A stretch of DNA of 19,415 bases from Gyrodactylus bullatarudis (Eukaryota; Platyhelminthes; Monogenea; Gyrodactylidea; Gyrodactylidae), in contig SSNU01000033.1 in the NCBI GenBank assembly GCA_012064415.1, positions 137,116 to 156,530 of the forward strand, given 5' to 3'. A program made the position numbers and the translations under genes. Positions 9,191-18,390 of this stretch are shown here, piece by piece. Under the pieces are notes generated by a model, which saw only the letters and a list, made by a program, of their open reading frames with translations, had not been told where the DNA came from and did not search any database. Positions within the stretch are counted from its first letter, which is position 1; every line of letters begins with the position of its first letter.

Positions 9191-9545
9191 TATGGAAAGT
9201 TGTGAAATATTGGGAATAGAAAAAATCTGCTCAATTCTGATTGGCCCTTGGATACTGAACATTCATTGGCCACTGATTTTAGGCAGAGAGGTATAAAACT
9301 AAACCTCCATGAAATATTTAATTTATCTCGGGTCATCATGTGTGAAATTGACTGTATATTCATAAACGTATCAAAATTGACAGTATGAAGGTTCTTCTCT
9401 TCAAAGTATATGCTTGGCCAATCATCGAATACTGATAAATTAAAAAAAAATTGAATTTGATAAATGGTCAAAGAAATTTCATTTACAAGATTCATACACC
9501 GATTTCAAGTCACATTACATAATGTAATTCACATTAATTGTTCCA
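9191..9545. other. Non-coding, nothing recognised
   Basis: This stretch lies between the inverted-repeat element and the PLE fragment. An open frame on the minus strand overlaps part of it but carries no known motif. Confidence 0.4.
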
Positions 9546-9559
9546 ATTCGTTCTTCAAC

Positions 9560-10090
9560 ATCAAATTTGATAAATCCCAATTCCACCTCTTGAATATATG
9601 AACTAATACAATACTAATTATGAAATTGGATTAATCCGCTTCTCTGATATTGGCTTGAACTCGACTAATGTGCTTCGGATTAAAATTTTCCTTGACTCTT
9701 TTACCAAGGGATCGAATTGTTTGACCAACGTAAACTAACCTACAAGAACATATTAATTGACAGATGACAACTTTCCGCTTCACGTTTCTTCATTTGGACT
9801 ATTGAACAGTTTTGAAGTTTCAATTTATGACCAAGAATGTTCACTTTGTGATTTTTGAAAGCCTTCTAAGCTTACTTTAGTCTTGCTTTTATTACCTTTG
9901 AATAGAAGAACCAAGAAAATTGGTTTCTCCAATTCTTCTTCTACTTTTCTTTTGTTCTTACAATAGAAATGCTTCTCGATGAAACTATCTGGATATCCAT
10001 CTCGTTTCAAGAAAGCTTTGATCTTTAGTCTTTTACATTTTCTATTGAAACCAATTGTTTTATTGAGAGAAAGGCACTATTTATTTATCT
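9560..10090 (-). pseudogene. Penelope-like element: RT C-terminus plus GIY-YIG endonuclease, decayed
   Basis: The minus strand reads KIKAFLKRDGYPDSFIEKHF near 10010, then KPIFLVLLFKGN near 9920. The NGYP..FI block and the (L)PFKG(D/N) block are the sequence just after the PLE reverse transcriptase. After frameshifts and stops, 9789-9631 reads VVICQLICSCRLVYVGQTIR, then SLGKRVKEN. This is the C.Y.(F/I).CSC...Y(V/I)G.T.R.L..R..EH block of the GIY-YIG endonuclease carried by EN+ PLEs. The usual EH is EN here and the first Tyr of the GIY motif is not seen, so it is not functional. PLEs copy themselves by target-primed reverse transcription, using this nuclease to nick DNA. The catalytic YxDD part is not readable upstream. 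Confidence 0.7.
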
Positions 10091-11084
10091 TTCTGTGTAT
10101 CTTTGTACCACGCACGATTTCCAGTTCCAGGACCCTGAGGGTTTTATCCTTTTCGAATTAATTATATTTGAGTAATCAGAAACCAACCATCTGAGTTTAT
10201 AATGCTTTCCTCATCATTTAAAGCTTAGAATTTTTCATTTTAATTTGCATTCGCCCTTTGATGAATCTTGTTATTTGAAAAATGTTTTTTGTAAAAGTAA
10301 TTTTCTTGGAATAAAGAATCATTTAAGAAGAAGAAATAGCGAGTCCTATTCAACAGTTATAATGATCTAATAATGAAGCATATTCTCAAAAAATATTACT
10401 TTCATCTCATCTCATTTGATCAAAGAAATAACTTTTCTCCGACGAAAAAGAAATTAGAGGATATCCACTTTGGAATATCTCCTCTGTGATCTAGAAATTA
10501 AATCATTTAAAGAATGAAAATCAAAGGAAAGGTTTTCTCATCATAGGAAAAATGATGAATTTTTCAAACTGAAAACCACATTTAAGAGATAACCATTCGT
10601 TTATCTGCTGAATCAATTTTCTGTTACCCAGGTATTATAAAACATCTATTATAAAAAACATTTGAATGAATGAATAGAGATTGATAATATTTATTGAAGA
10701 AAACTCTACTGACATTCAACTACAAATTAAAAATTTTTCTAATATTAATCTCCATGATTTGAGATACAATTCTTGACTTAAGAAAATTTTTGAAATTTTT
10801 ATCATTTATTCCGTTATTCAAAATCAACCTACCTGAGGTTTTTATAAAATCTATTAGATAATTATCTAATTTAAATTATTCAATCCGCTTTTTATTCATG
10901 TATCTCAGGGCTTTTTCAAAATATATTGTCTTTGTGCAAATTACTAAAACAGGTAAAAAGATGAGCTGAGTTTTTCACCTAAAAATGTGAAAGGACAAAG
11001 TTTCGTATCAAACTAAAGTTGCTTGTTGAAGTTTATGATTTTTATTCAGATCAAAAGGTCCCTTTTATGAGGTGAAGTGAAAAA
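10091..11084. other. Non-coding; upstream PLE sequence not readable
   Basis: If the PLE at 9.6-10.1 kb were full length, its reverse transcriptase would lie here on the minus strand. I could not find YxDD-type motifs or any long frame. Nothing else is recognisable. Confidence 0.4.
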
Positions 11085-11180
11085 TTCAGAGGTGGCGCCA
11101 TAAATTCCCATATTTACAAACTTTAGGCGATAAAAAATTTATTGATTTCAAGTGATCAAAATTAGACAAGAAAATCAGAT
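11085..11180. repeat. Diverged arm copy of the 8.8-9.2 kb inverted-repeat family
   Basis: GGTGGCGCCATAAATTCCCA, then TTGATTTCAAGTGATCAAAA and AGACAAGAAAATC, follow the order of the left arm at 8865-8975 (GATGGCGCC, TTGATTTAAAAGTGAGAG, AGTCAAAGAAATC). There is only one arm here. Confidence 0.55.
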
Positions 11181-11662
11181 TTGCTAAATCTGATCTAAGA
11201 ATTCCCCCCAGTATCTTGTATTGGGATCAAATTTCGATTACTTAATCATTCGTACTGCTTGAAAGTTAGTGAAATTTTTATAATATTTTTACAAAAGAAA
11301 TATTTTTTCTATCTACAGATAAAATTAGAGTAATCATGCAAATTTACGAGAAACTCAATATTTTCTTCCGTATAGTCAGGAACACAAAGCTAGTTATTAT
11401 TAGATAAAAATATACGTACATTTTCATATCTGTCCGGATAGTTGGAAATATTCATCAATTAAAATTATAACAAAAGAATTATATTTGAAGAGATATGTAC
11501 ATTTCGCCAGGTCTCGTCAGTCTCAATTCCTGGTTCAATATTTAATAAAATTGTTTTAATGAATTGTTTTGAATGAAAATTGTAAAAAAATTTCTCTTGA
11601 GCAATTCCAATTGATGAAAAACCAAAAAACTTTTCTAGTAGGTAGAAAAGAAAAATTAAAAA
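11181..11662. other. Non-coding; short copy of the 3.2 kb repeat start
   Basis: TATAGTCAGGAACACAAAG at about 11370 repeats CGGATAGTCAGGAACACAAA at 3230 with small changes. The rest is AT-rich with nothing recognisable, and may be 3' untranslated sequence of the PLE that ends at 11663. Confidence 0.45.
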
Positions 11663-12148
11663 TCAATTGGGCCATGGTAGTTCTAAATTGTGTGTATAGT
11701 TCTTTTGGATACATAGACTTGGATCTTCCTTCATGATATAAAATTTCTCTCTGATTTTAAGGTCCATACTTTGATCGCTTGAATTCTTACAAATTATCTT
11801 GAAATTGCTTTCATTCGCCTCGCAACCGCACCTAACAATGTGTTTCTTAATTGATGAACTATTCTTGCTCAGATGTTCATTGATCCTTATCCCTAACCTT
11901 CTCTGTGTTCGTCCTATATACCTAGCTCCACATGATGCCTGAAAGCAGTAAATGAGATTTGACTGTTCCGATTCGTTCAGCTTATCTTTGAGTTGAAATT
12001 TGAAGAGACTTGTGGTCTTGTATACAACCTTCAATTGTATATCATTATAATGTTCATTTACAAGCAAATTCATTTTTCTTCTTAGTTCAGAGCTGAACCC
12101 ATCTCCTTTAAAGTTTAATTTTATGAAAATAGGAATAGCTATAGATTT
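11663..12148 (-). pseudogene. Penelope-like element: GIY-YIG endonuclease end of the polyprotein
   Basis: A minus-strand frame is open from 12148 (upstream TGA at 12149-12151) to the stop at 11663. It starts IPIFIKLNFKGDGFSSELRR, the linker after the PLE reverse transcriptase. VVYKTTSLFKFQLKDKLNES, then SNLIYCFQASCGARYIGRTQ and RRLGIRINEHLSK follow: the C.CGA.YIGRT.RRL..RI.EHL block of the PLE GIY-YIG nuclease. Next come SSIKKHI and DLKIREKFYIMKEDPSLCIQ, where the Glu of IRE is the expected metal-binding residue, and NLELPW near the end. The nuclease domain reads without a stop, so this end looks complete, but the reverse transcriptase is missing. The frame starts about 30 bases from an inverted-repeat element (12181-12575), which may mark where the PLE was truncated. 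It is better preserved than the PLE at 9.6 kb. Confidence 0.8.
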
Positions 12149-12180
12149 TCAATAAGTTGTGAAAAAATTTTGCCGTTTTT

Positions 12181-12575
12181 CAATTTCGAAAATGCACCAG
12201 ATTTCCTCTTTTTCAACTTTCGAACCCAAACTTTTTATCAATTTCAAAGATTTGAAGCAGTTTAATGCAGATATTCGAGACCAACATTAGATAAAGAATT
12301 CGAATTGGGCCACAGAAATTTGTCATTAATGTGGGAAATCGAAAAATTTGAATCTACTGATTATCACGAAGGGGAATGATCCAAAATTTAAAAGTTTAGC
12401 TTTTTCTTGAAAACAGTCGATTTCTTTCTACCTCAACGGCCCAATTTGAATTCTTGGTCTAGTGCTGATCTCGAATATCTGCACTGTTTCAAATCTTTGA
12501 AATCGATAAAAATTTTAGGTACGAATGTTGAAAAAGCGGAAATTTGGTGCATATAAACTAAATTGCGAAACTCAT
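12181..12575. repeat. Inverted-repeat element with arms of about 130 bases
   Basis: The left arm (about 12181-12312) runs from CAATTTCGAAAATGCACCAG to GAATTCGAATTGGGCC. The right arm (about 12437-12575) is the reverse complement, from GGCCCAATTTGAATTC to GGTGCATATAAACTAAATTG. Inner blocks such as ATTTCAAAGATTTGAA and GATATTCGAGA pair across the element. The spacer is about 124 bases. A half copy lies at 1104-1240, and spacer-like sequence at 5992-6095. It is probably a fold-back or MITE-like element. No target duplication was identified. Confidence 0.7.
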
Positions 12576-13281
12576 TGGCCACTCCAGTCCGAAGAAACTA
12601 GGGCATAATATACCGTGAAATATATATAAAAATATATCAAAATTGGTGCATTTAGCTTTCCGTTTCACTTCTGTTTTCAAGGGTAAAATTTATAGGTGTC
12701 AGAAATTTAGTTTTTAAAGCTTTATTGTGAGGATCAGAGAGTTGTTAGAGACATAGAAAGTATCAATAAATACAAAAGAGAAGGTCCTTTTTCATTAGAA
12801 CATTAAAGTTTCCCTTAAAAAGCACTCTAAAAAACCTGTTTTATGTAGGTCTACTTGTAATCGACCGATCAAAATCAGGGTTTTGGATCACATATTGAAG
12901 GGGTGTGAATCAATTATACGCTCACTCGAGCTTCGAATGGTCTAGTTTGATAGGTAAAAAAGTGCTGATTTCATAAATAGTCAGGGCATGAAAATCAGTT
13001 CATCAGATCACAAGTGATTCGATCTTGAAATCCAGATCATATTTTTATTGAAAATCTGTATTTTTAGGTTTCTTATCAAAGCGAAATACCAGGAGTAAAT
13101 GGAATTAAAAAATCATTCATTTATAAAAATAATATTCTAGAACCTTTTATCTGGTCCTAACCCAGCCATAGGGATAGGGATTAATAAAAATTGAAGATCA
13201 AAATTTATCAGATTAAATTATTTATTATGAGCTTATGCAGGACCAACAAAATGCAGACATTTATTACTTATAGAATATCGG
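12576..13281. other. Non-coding; downstream flank of the Tc1-like element
   Basis: Nothing is recognisable. One end of the Tc1-like element should lie here if its termini survive, but I could not match an inverted repeat with the far side near 14.9-15.1 kb. Confidence 0.4.
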
Positions 13282-14823
13282 TCAGTCTTTCCGAAAAAAT
13301 CGTCGTGGCATACTGGGTATCACATTGTTAATTACTCTAATATCAATTAGCTCTGTCATCTTTTCAATGGTTTGGCTAAGTGATGGTTGAGCATCAACTT
13401 CTCGTACTGCTCTATAATACATTCTTTTGTAATAGCCAAAAATATTTTCAATCGGATTCAGATCTGGACTGTTAGTTGGCCAGTGTGGAACATTCATGAG
13501 ATCATTAGCCTGTAGATAATATCGAGTCTAGTAATAAAATATTATTAAATTTTCGATTAAAAAATCGCTTAAAAATACTAACGAAGAATGATGTATAAAT
13601 TGTGGCATGATCCATCAAAAGAAGAGATTGATTGTCAGCCAAAAGAGTCATTTCCTTCATGAATTCGAGATCTTCTCGATTCAGAACTCTTCTTTCTTGA
13701 ATATTTGGAGACACATCTTCCGGGATACTCTCTCCAGACATCTCATCGGAGCCAGAAGTGAATTCAAGGAATTCATTCTCATCTGTGTCATCAGTTCCTG
13801 ACCATGATTCTTCGGAGTCATCATTAGGCTTATCAAGAATCAACTCTTGAATAACAAAAAGGAATTAATTTTCAAAATTTTTAAAATATTATTTAAATTA
13901 CCGTTTAAGCGCCTCATCATTTCATCATGAGCATATGGGTTGAAGTTAGGCGGAGTCCAGTGATTGAGAAGTTGTAAGCCATCTTGTAACAGGTTACAGA
14001 ACTTTCTAGAGTCAGTTGTACCTTCGCTATCCAGAAATACAGGCTTCTTGCCGTAGCTCATGAGCACAACAAATGACTTTCTTTCATAACGGGCTCTGGT
14101 AGGCGCATTTCGAATTGTTTAAGGAGCGCCAGGATAGACTGTTACGAAGCCATTATTTAGAGGCCTTTTAAACTCGAAAGTTACTTCATCAACAAAAATT
14201 ACTTTCTTCCAAAATTCAACATCAAAAACTATGAATCTCTCTGAGAAAGTTTGCCGTTTCCTGGCAATGTCATCTGTTATATAAGGTTTCTTAATAACCT
14301 TTTTCCTCGTGTATTCATTCTTTTTCGCCATTCTACAAAAAGCTGAGTAGCCCACATTTGGAAAATATTGGGTCTGAACCTCTTTAAATGACATGTTCGA
14401 ATTATTTCTCATGATACGCAAGCTCTTCGCTCCTATGTAGCTGAGATTGAGGATTTCCTGTCCCCAACGTGAGGCTGTCGAGGTTGAGTGCTGTCTAGAA
14501 TCTTGTAAAATTATTATTCTTACTATTTCTAATGTTATTCACGGAACTTTTGCTAACACCAAATAATTCAGCAACTGTTCTTGATGAATTATTCTGGGCA
14601 GCAATTCTAATCAAAGTATGGAGCTCTTCATTTCTATATCGTAGAGGTCTCCTGGGATTATTGGGACCACACGTACAGGCTCTGTAGGACGTCGACGTTC
14701 TTTTCAATTAAAATAAAATAAATAAAACTAACGAGGTGCGACACGAACAGGCTCATTGCCTAGGACAAAGTCATCAAAACGTCGATTGGTATTTCGCCTT
14801 TCACGACGGGGTCTTTGATTCAT
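13282..14823 (-). pseudogene. Tc1-like DDE transposase with introns and an acidic insertion
   Basis: Read on the minus strand from ATG at 14823. Exon 1 (to about 14734) starts MNQRPRRERR. Exon 2 (14699-14524) carries a helix-turn-helix (TVAELFGVSKSSVNNIR). Exon 3 (14501-13902) carries MSFKEVQTQYFPNVGY and FWKKVIFVDEVTFEF, the first catalytic Asp, and is broken by TAA at 14119-14121. Exon 4 (13845-13583) is acidic and ends with LLLMDHATIYTS, the second Asp. Exon 5 (13527-13282) has HWPTNSPDLNPIENIF, the catalytic Glu. Splice sites GT...AG at 13901/13846 (56 nt) and 13582/13528 (55 nt) join frames cleanly and give D-x173-D-x35-E. Tc1 proteins usually have about 90 residues between the first two Asp. 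A frameshift within exon 2 (near 14650) is also needed. This type of enzyme cuts and pastes its transposon at TA. This copy is dead, but only a few changes from open. Confidence 0.75.
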
Positions 14824-15812
14824 TATAAGGATTGTCAAACAGATAATACATAGAGAATTAAAAATATATTTATAAAAGGATATTTTTTTAAACAACTATT
14901 TCCTCAAAATTCATTCGTTTGTTTTATCTTGTCAACTTTACTTTTTCAAAATCGATTTTAGGAAAAAGGAGAAAATTAACTTTTTTAATTATTGAGACAT
15001 TAACACATTAAAAAGCTGATATAATTTATCTAAAGTCTGCTATAGATAGCTCTAAAATTTAGGAATAGAAATTTCAGGTTAGGCTTTCCATTAAAACCAA
15101 GTTCAAGAATTTTACTCTTTTACCAATTCTCTTATCTTAAAGACTGTGAATTGAGAGCAAAATCTCAGTTTTTTTCATCAGGAAACCTTTTTCAATGCAT
15201 TATTCATTATTGGAATCAAAGAAATTGCATTTATGATGCAAGATGGAGCTTCCCGTAAAATCTGTTCATGTTCCTATAGCTCATCAGCCAACCCCCACTT
15301 TTCGTTAATCTCACAAGCTTTACATGTTAATTAATGTATTTAGGTAGGAATAGAACATGATAATTTCTGGGATTTTTCAAAATCATTCCATCATTTCTAG
15401 TTGAGTTAAATATTTAAATGATTTGGGCTTGAGATAAACAAAATTTCGAAAAATTTTTTCATACCAGAATAATTTTTTTTAGACAATTTAAAGCCACAGT
15501 GTGCCATTTACCACATAAGCAACTCATTATTGTTGGTCTAAACCTCAGAAAATACTTTTTTTGCTACCCATAGGAAATACGCAAATATCTCAGCTCTATC
15601 ATTTGGCAAACATGTGCTATCCCTTGCATGCAAAATAGGTATAACTTTTTTGTTTCATAATTTTTCTGTATGAATTTTTAATATATTTTATGTAGCTTCG
15701 AGATAAGAATAAAAAAAAGTTTTTTACTTAGTTTGAAGTTATATCACAGTTGGTCGTCGAGTTAGTGACTGTTTTTTGATTGGTAACACATTGGATAAAT
15801 GGGGTCTAAAAT
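14824..15812. other. Non-coding; flank between Tc1-like and piggyBac remnants
   Basis: AT-rich. It should hold the 5' end of the Tc1-like element and the missing N-terminal part of the piggyBac transposase, but I could read neither. No inverted repeat or TTAA-anchored CCC end was found. Confidence 0.4.
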
Positions 15813-16474
15813 GGAATTAAAGTTTGGGCGGCATGTGATGCAAAAACAGCCTACATATTTAATGCAGATATTTAGATAGGGAAAGACGGCGATGCTCAAG
15901 AAGTTGGTCAAGGATCAAGAGTTGGGAAGCAATTGATTCATCCGTTTCTGAACGCTGGTAGGACAATTACATGTGATAATTTTTCTCATCATATGATTTA
16001 GCTCAAAATCTCAAAGCTAACCGTACAGCCATAGTGGGCACATGCCGGAAGAATTGGAAGTTTTTACCCGGATCATTTCAATGCAAAAATATTGATCCTG
16101 GTACAATCCAATATATATATAGTAATGGAGTCGCAATTCTCAGGTTTGCAGAGAAGAAAAACAAACCAGTTGTCATGATGTCATCATTAAACCAAAATCC
16201 AGATGACAGTGGACCTAAGCCGGAGATTATTCAATACTATAAAGAAACCAAAGGAGGTGTAGACACGTTAGATCAACTTGTAACTAATTACTCATGTAGA
16301 AGATCTACAAATAGATGGCCCTTAACTGTATTCTGGAACATTCTAGATCTTGCAGCATATAATGCGTATGCATTATATAGCCTTAGATGGCCTGAGTCTT
16401 TGAGCAAGAAGAAATACTCTGGAAGAGAATTCTTGAAAGTGTTTTGCCTGTTTTTGGATCAAAGAATGACCTAA
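15813..16474 (+). pseudogene. piggyBac-like transposase catalytic core
   Basis: The plus strand reads GIKVWAACDAKTAYIFNADI from 15813, then TAG at 15873, then IGKDGDAQEVGQGSRVGKQL and GRTITCDNF. A one-base loss in the T run at 15980-15984 shifts the frame. The next frame gives SSYDLAQNLKANRTAIVGTC, RKNWKFLPGSF, VVMMSSL, KPEIIQYYKETKGGVDTLDQ and RRSTNRWPLTVFWNILD, then a stop at 16474. These are the successive piggyBac (DDE_Tnp_1_7) blocks. The three catalytic aspartates are present (in ACDAK, TCDNF and GGVDTLDQ), as is the Trp of RWP. piggyBac enzymes move DNA at TTAA sites and excise it cleanly. The N-terminal part and the C-terminal Cys/His domain are missing. It looks young, since apart from one stop and one slipped base the core is well preserved. 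Confidence 0.88.
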
Positions 16475-17079
16475 TTTTTGATCGATAGCTCCTGATCTAA
16501 AAATAATTGCGTTAAAATCAGCTGTAGATTCGCAATCAGCGTATTGACAAACTATCAAATACACAAGAGTCATAAAAAATTTTCTCGGACTTTGAAATAA
16601 CTCAGATATTATTAAAACAAAATTACAGACGCTTTCACTAGTTTTAAAAAATTGTATCCAAGTAGTAACCGACATCACCTAGCTTTACGATAAAGATTTT
16701 CCAACACTATTTTCAATCCAAGTTTAAAAATTTAATGAAGATATGGTTAAAAAATTAAAATTGCTCAAATTTTCTTTGACCAAATCAAGATTGCGTGTTG
16801 TTTGAATTAGAGATAAGAAGAAACGATTGAAAAATGTTTACTAAAAATTTCAGTGAATCACGACAAAGTTAAAATTTATTAATGTAGAACTAAAAATCCA
16901 GAAACATCATCTTTCGAAATCAAAGAAGTAAAAACGAACAGAATTAACTCTTTTAAGATTACGAAAAAAATGAAAACTCTTAGACAGAATAGTTACTCAG
17001 CAAGAGGACTACTACGATAAACCCTTGTAAAACCAAAACCCACTGATCTCCCAGAATTACCGCTATTGCTGATTTCAAA
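16475..17079. other. Non-coding, nothing recognised
   Basis: This is the downstream flank of the piggyBac core. No Cys/His tail and no GGG-TTAA terminus were found. The minus-strand open frame at 16373-16678 overlaps the piggyBac core antisense and has no motif. Confidence 0.45.
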
Positions 17080-17375
17080 GTTCAAGAGTGATCATAAGCT
17101 GATTTTTAGAATCACGATCAGACAAGAAAACCGATTATCACCATGAAACTTAACATAAACTCGTCATTTTTTAGGAAATTTCATCGACTTTCATGTTGCC
17201 CACTTTTACAATTTGAAGAAAAAAAAATCTAAAAATATATTTTTTATGGAAAATGCAGTCACTTTTCAAATTTCGATTTGGCGCCAAAATCCCATTTTTT
17301 CAAACTTTGAACTGAAATTTTTTATTGATTTAAAAGTGATAGAGTCATCAAAAGGATCACAATAAGACAAGAAAG
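17080..17375. repeat. Two diverged arm copies of the 8.8-9.2 kb family, same orientation
   Basis: At about 17080-17140, AGAGTGATCATAAGCTGATT and AGACAAGAAAACCGATT follow the arm at 8925-8971. At about 17275-17373, TTGGCGCCAAAATCCC, TTGATTTAAAAGTGATAGAG and AGACAAGAAAG repeat it again. Both read in the direction of the left arm, so this is a partial tandem of arms rather than a palindrome. Confidence 0.55.
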
Positions 17376-18088
17376 TTTTCGTTGAAATCATAGATTCCCA
17401 ACTTCATATCAATTAGCTTTATTTCGTGAAAATGGATCTCATAATCTAAATATTTAAAAATCTCAATCAAATTTAATTTTTTTATGAAATAATTGTGAAT
17501 TTTATAAAAATTCTAACCTCCCATCTTAGTACTAACTAGTCCAGATGTATTTTAAGGAAAGAAAAATAAATTTGGAACAAAATATAAGTTCTAAATTGTC
17601 ACTAGAAACGTAAATATTACAAGAAACATATTTTTACGAATAGAATTTATCCCGGTCTTGAAGAATAGAGGTAGATGAAATTTTAATATCGCTTGTCTGA
17701 ACTATAAGATGATAGCAAATTCAATTTAAATACGAAATACAAATTTAGGTAATGCTCTAGTTCAGGGACAGCGCAAAATCATTTTTGCGGGGAATTAACC
17801 GTCAGCCAATGGGAATTAAGCAGGTTTTTGAGTACTATTAATTTTCTATTATGATCTATCCGAATCTATTAAGGTATGTTCCAATACATCAATCAACCTA
17901 TTGAATTCATATACTTGACGTAATACATCAACTGATGCTCTAGTTGAGGTACAGTGGGCGAAAAAAATCTAGACTGTCTTATCTGAGTTCTATCTTTTGA
18001 TCAATCCCAATCTCATTTAAATGCACTTAATTAAATTTAAAACTATTAAAATAGAAAAGAATGAGTTTCAATAACAGAATTCAATCAA
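17376..18088. other. Non-coding, nothing recognised
   Basis: AT-rich flank upstream of the hammerhead element. A short motif, TGCTCTAGTT(C/G)AGG, appears twice (about 17752 and 17936) with partly similar following sequence (ACAG, then G-rich), suggesting a further old repeat. Confidence 0.4.
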
Positions 18089-18276
18089 TAAAGCCACTGA
18101 ATGTTAATAAGCACCATATGGAAATTACAGTGTTTTTAGACAATTAACCTACTAGCAAAGTGTGGTCACTGGTAATTACTATATCCATGTGAACTCTAAC
18201 TTGATGGAGATTGTCTTCTCACACCTAGATGTTAGAAATTCGGATAAGCAAGTGTCAATTCCATAAGAGAGTCACT

Positions 18277-18340
18277 AGGCCAGAACCCCCGGTTAGAAGC
18301 GTTGCCTCACAACGTTGAAGACCTGGGTTCGAATCCTGGC
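18277..18340 (+). promoter_or_regulatory. tRNA-like region with pol III B box
   Basis: GGTTCGAATCC at 18326-18336 is an exact match to the B box consensus of pol III promoters. It sits in a T-arm-like hairpin (CTGGG-TTCGAAT-CCTGG). Upstream, GCGTTGCCTCACAACGTT resembles an anticodon arm. I cannot see a good A box or a closed acceptor stem, so this is a tRNA-derived promoter rather than a tRNA gene. It directly abuts the hammerhead, as in the tRNA-like promoter plus hammerhead arrangement of the schistosome Sm-alpha SINE-like repeats. Confidence 0.65.
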
Positions 18341-18390
18341 TATGGTGTACTGACGAGTCCTAATAAGGACGAAACGCGTCTACATCTGCC
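18338..18390 (+). ncRNA. Type I hammerhead ribozyme with minimal stem III
   Basis: The core reads CTGACGAG-TCC-TAATAA-GGA-CGAAAC. The conserved boxes CUGANGA and GAAA flank stem II (GUCC/GGAC, loop UAAUAA). Stem III is minimal (AC-GC-GU) and is followed by C, giving the cleavage triplet GUC at 18378-18380, with cleavage expected after C18380. Stem I pairs UGUA (18346-18349) with UACA (18381-18384). After an internal loop (UAUGG/UCU), GGC pairs with GCC (18388-18390). Such a loop is where natural hammerheads make the tertiary contact with loop II. All catalytic positions that I know are present. Minimal stem III hammerheads in SINE-like repeats, PLEs and retrozymes usually cleave best as dimers. 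The gene is probably transcribed from the adjacent B box. Confidence 0.88.

Noticed and set aside
9075..9495. Open frames on both strands
   Set aside because: They lie largely in the right arm of the inverted-repeat element and its flank. I see no protein motif.
1471..16474. The two piggyBac pieces being halves of one element
   Set aside because: They are about 14 kb apart in the order tail then core on the same strand, with many unrelated elements between. They are separate copies.
18277..18340. A complete tRNA gene
   Set aside because: The B box is perfect, but there is no good A box, no closed acceptor stem and an irregular anticodon arm. It is better read as a tRNA-derived promoter.
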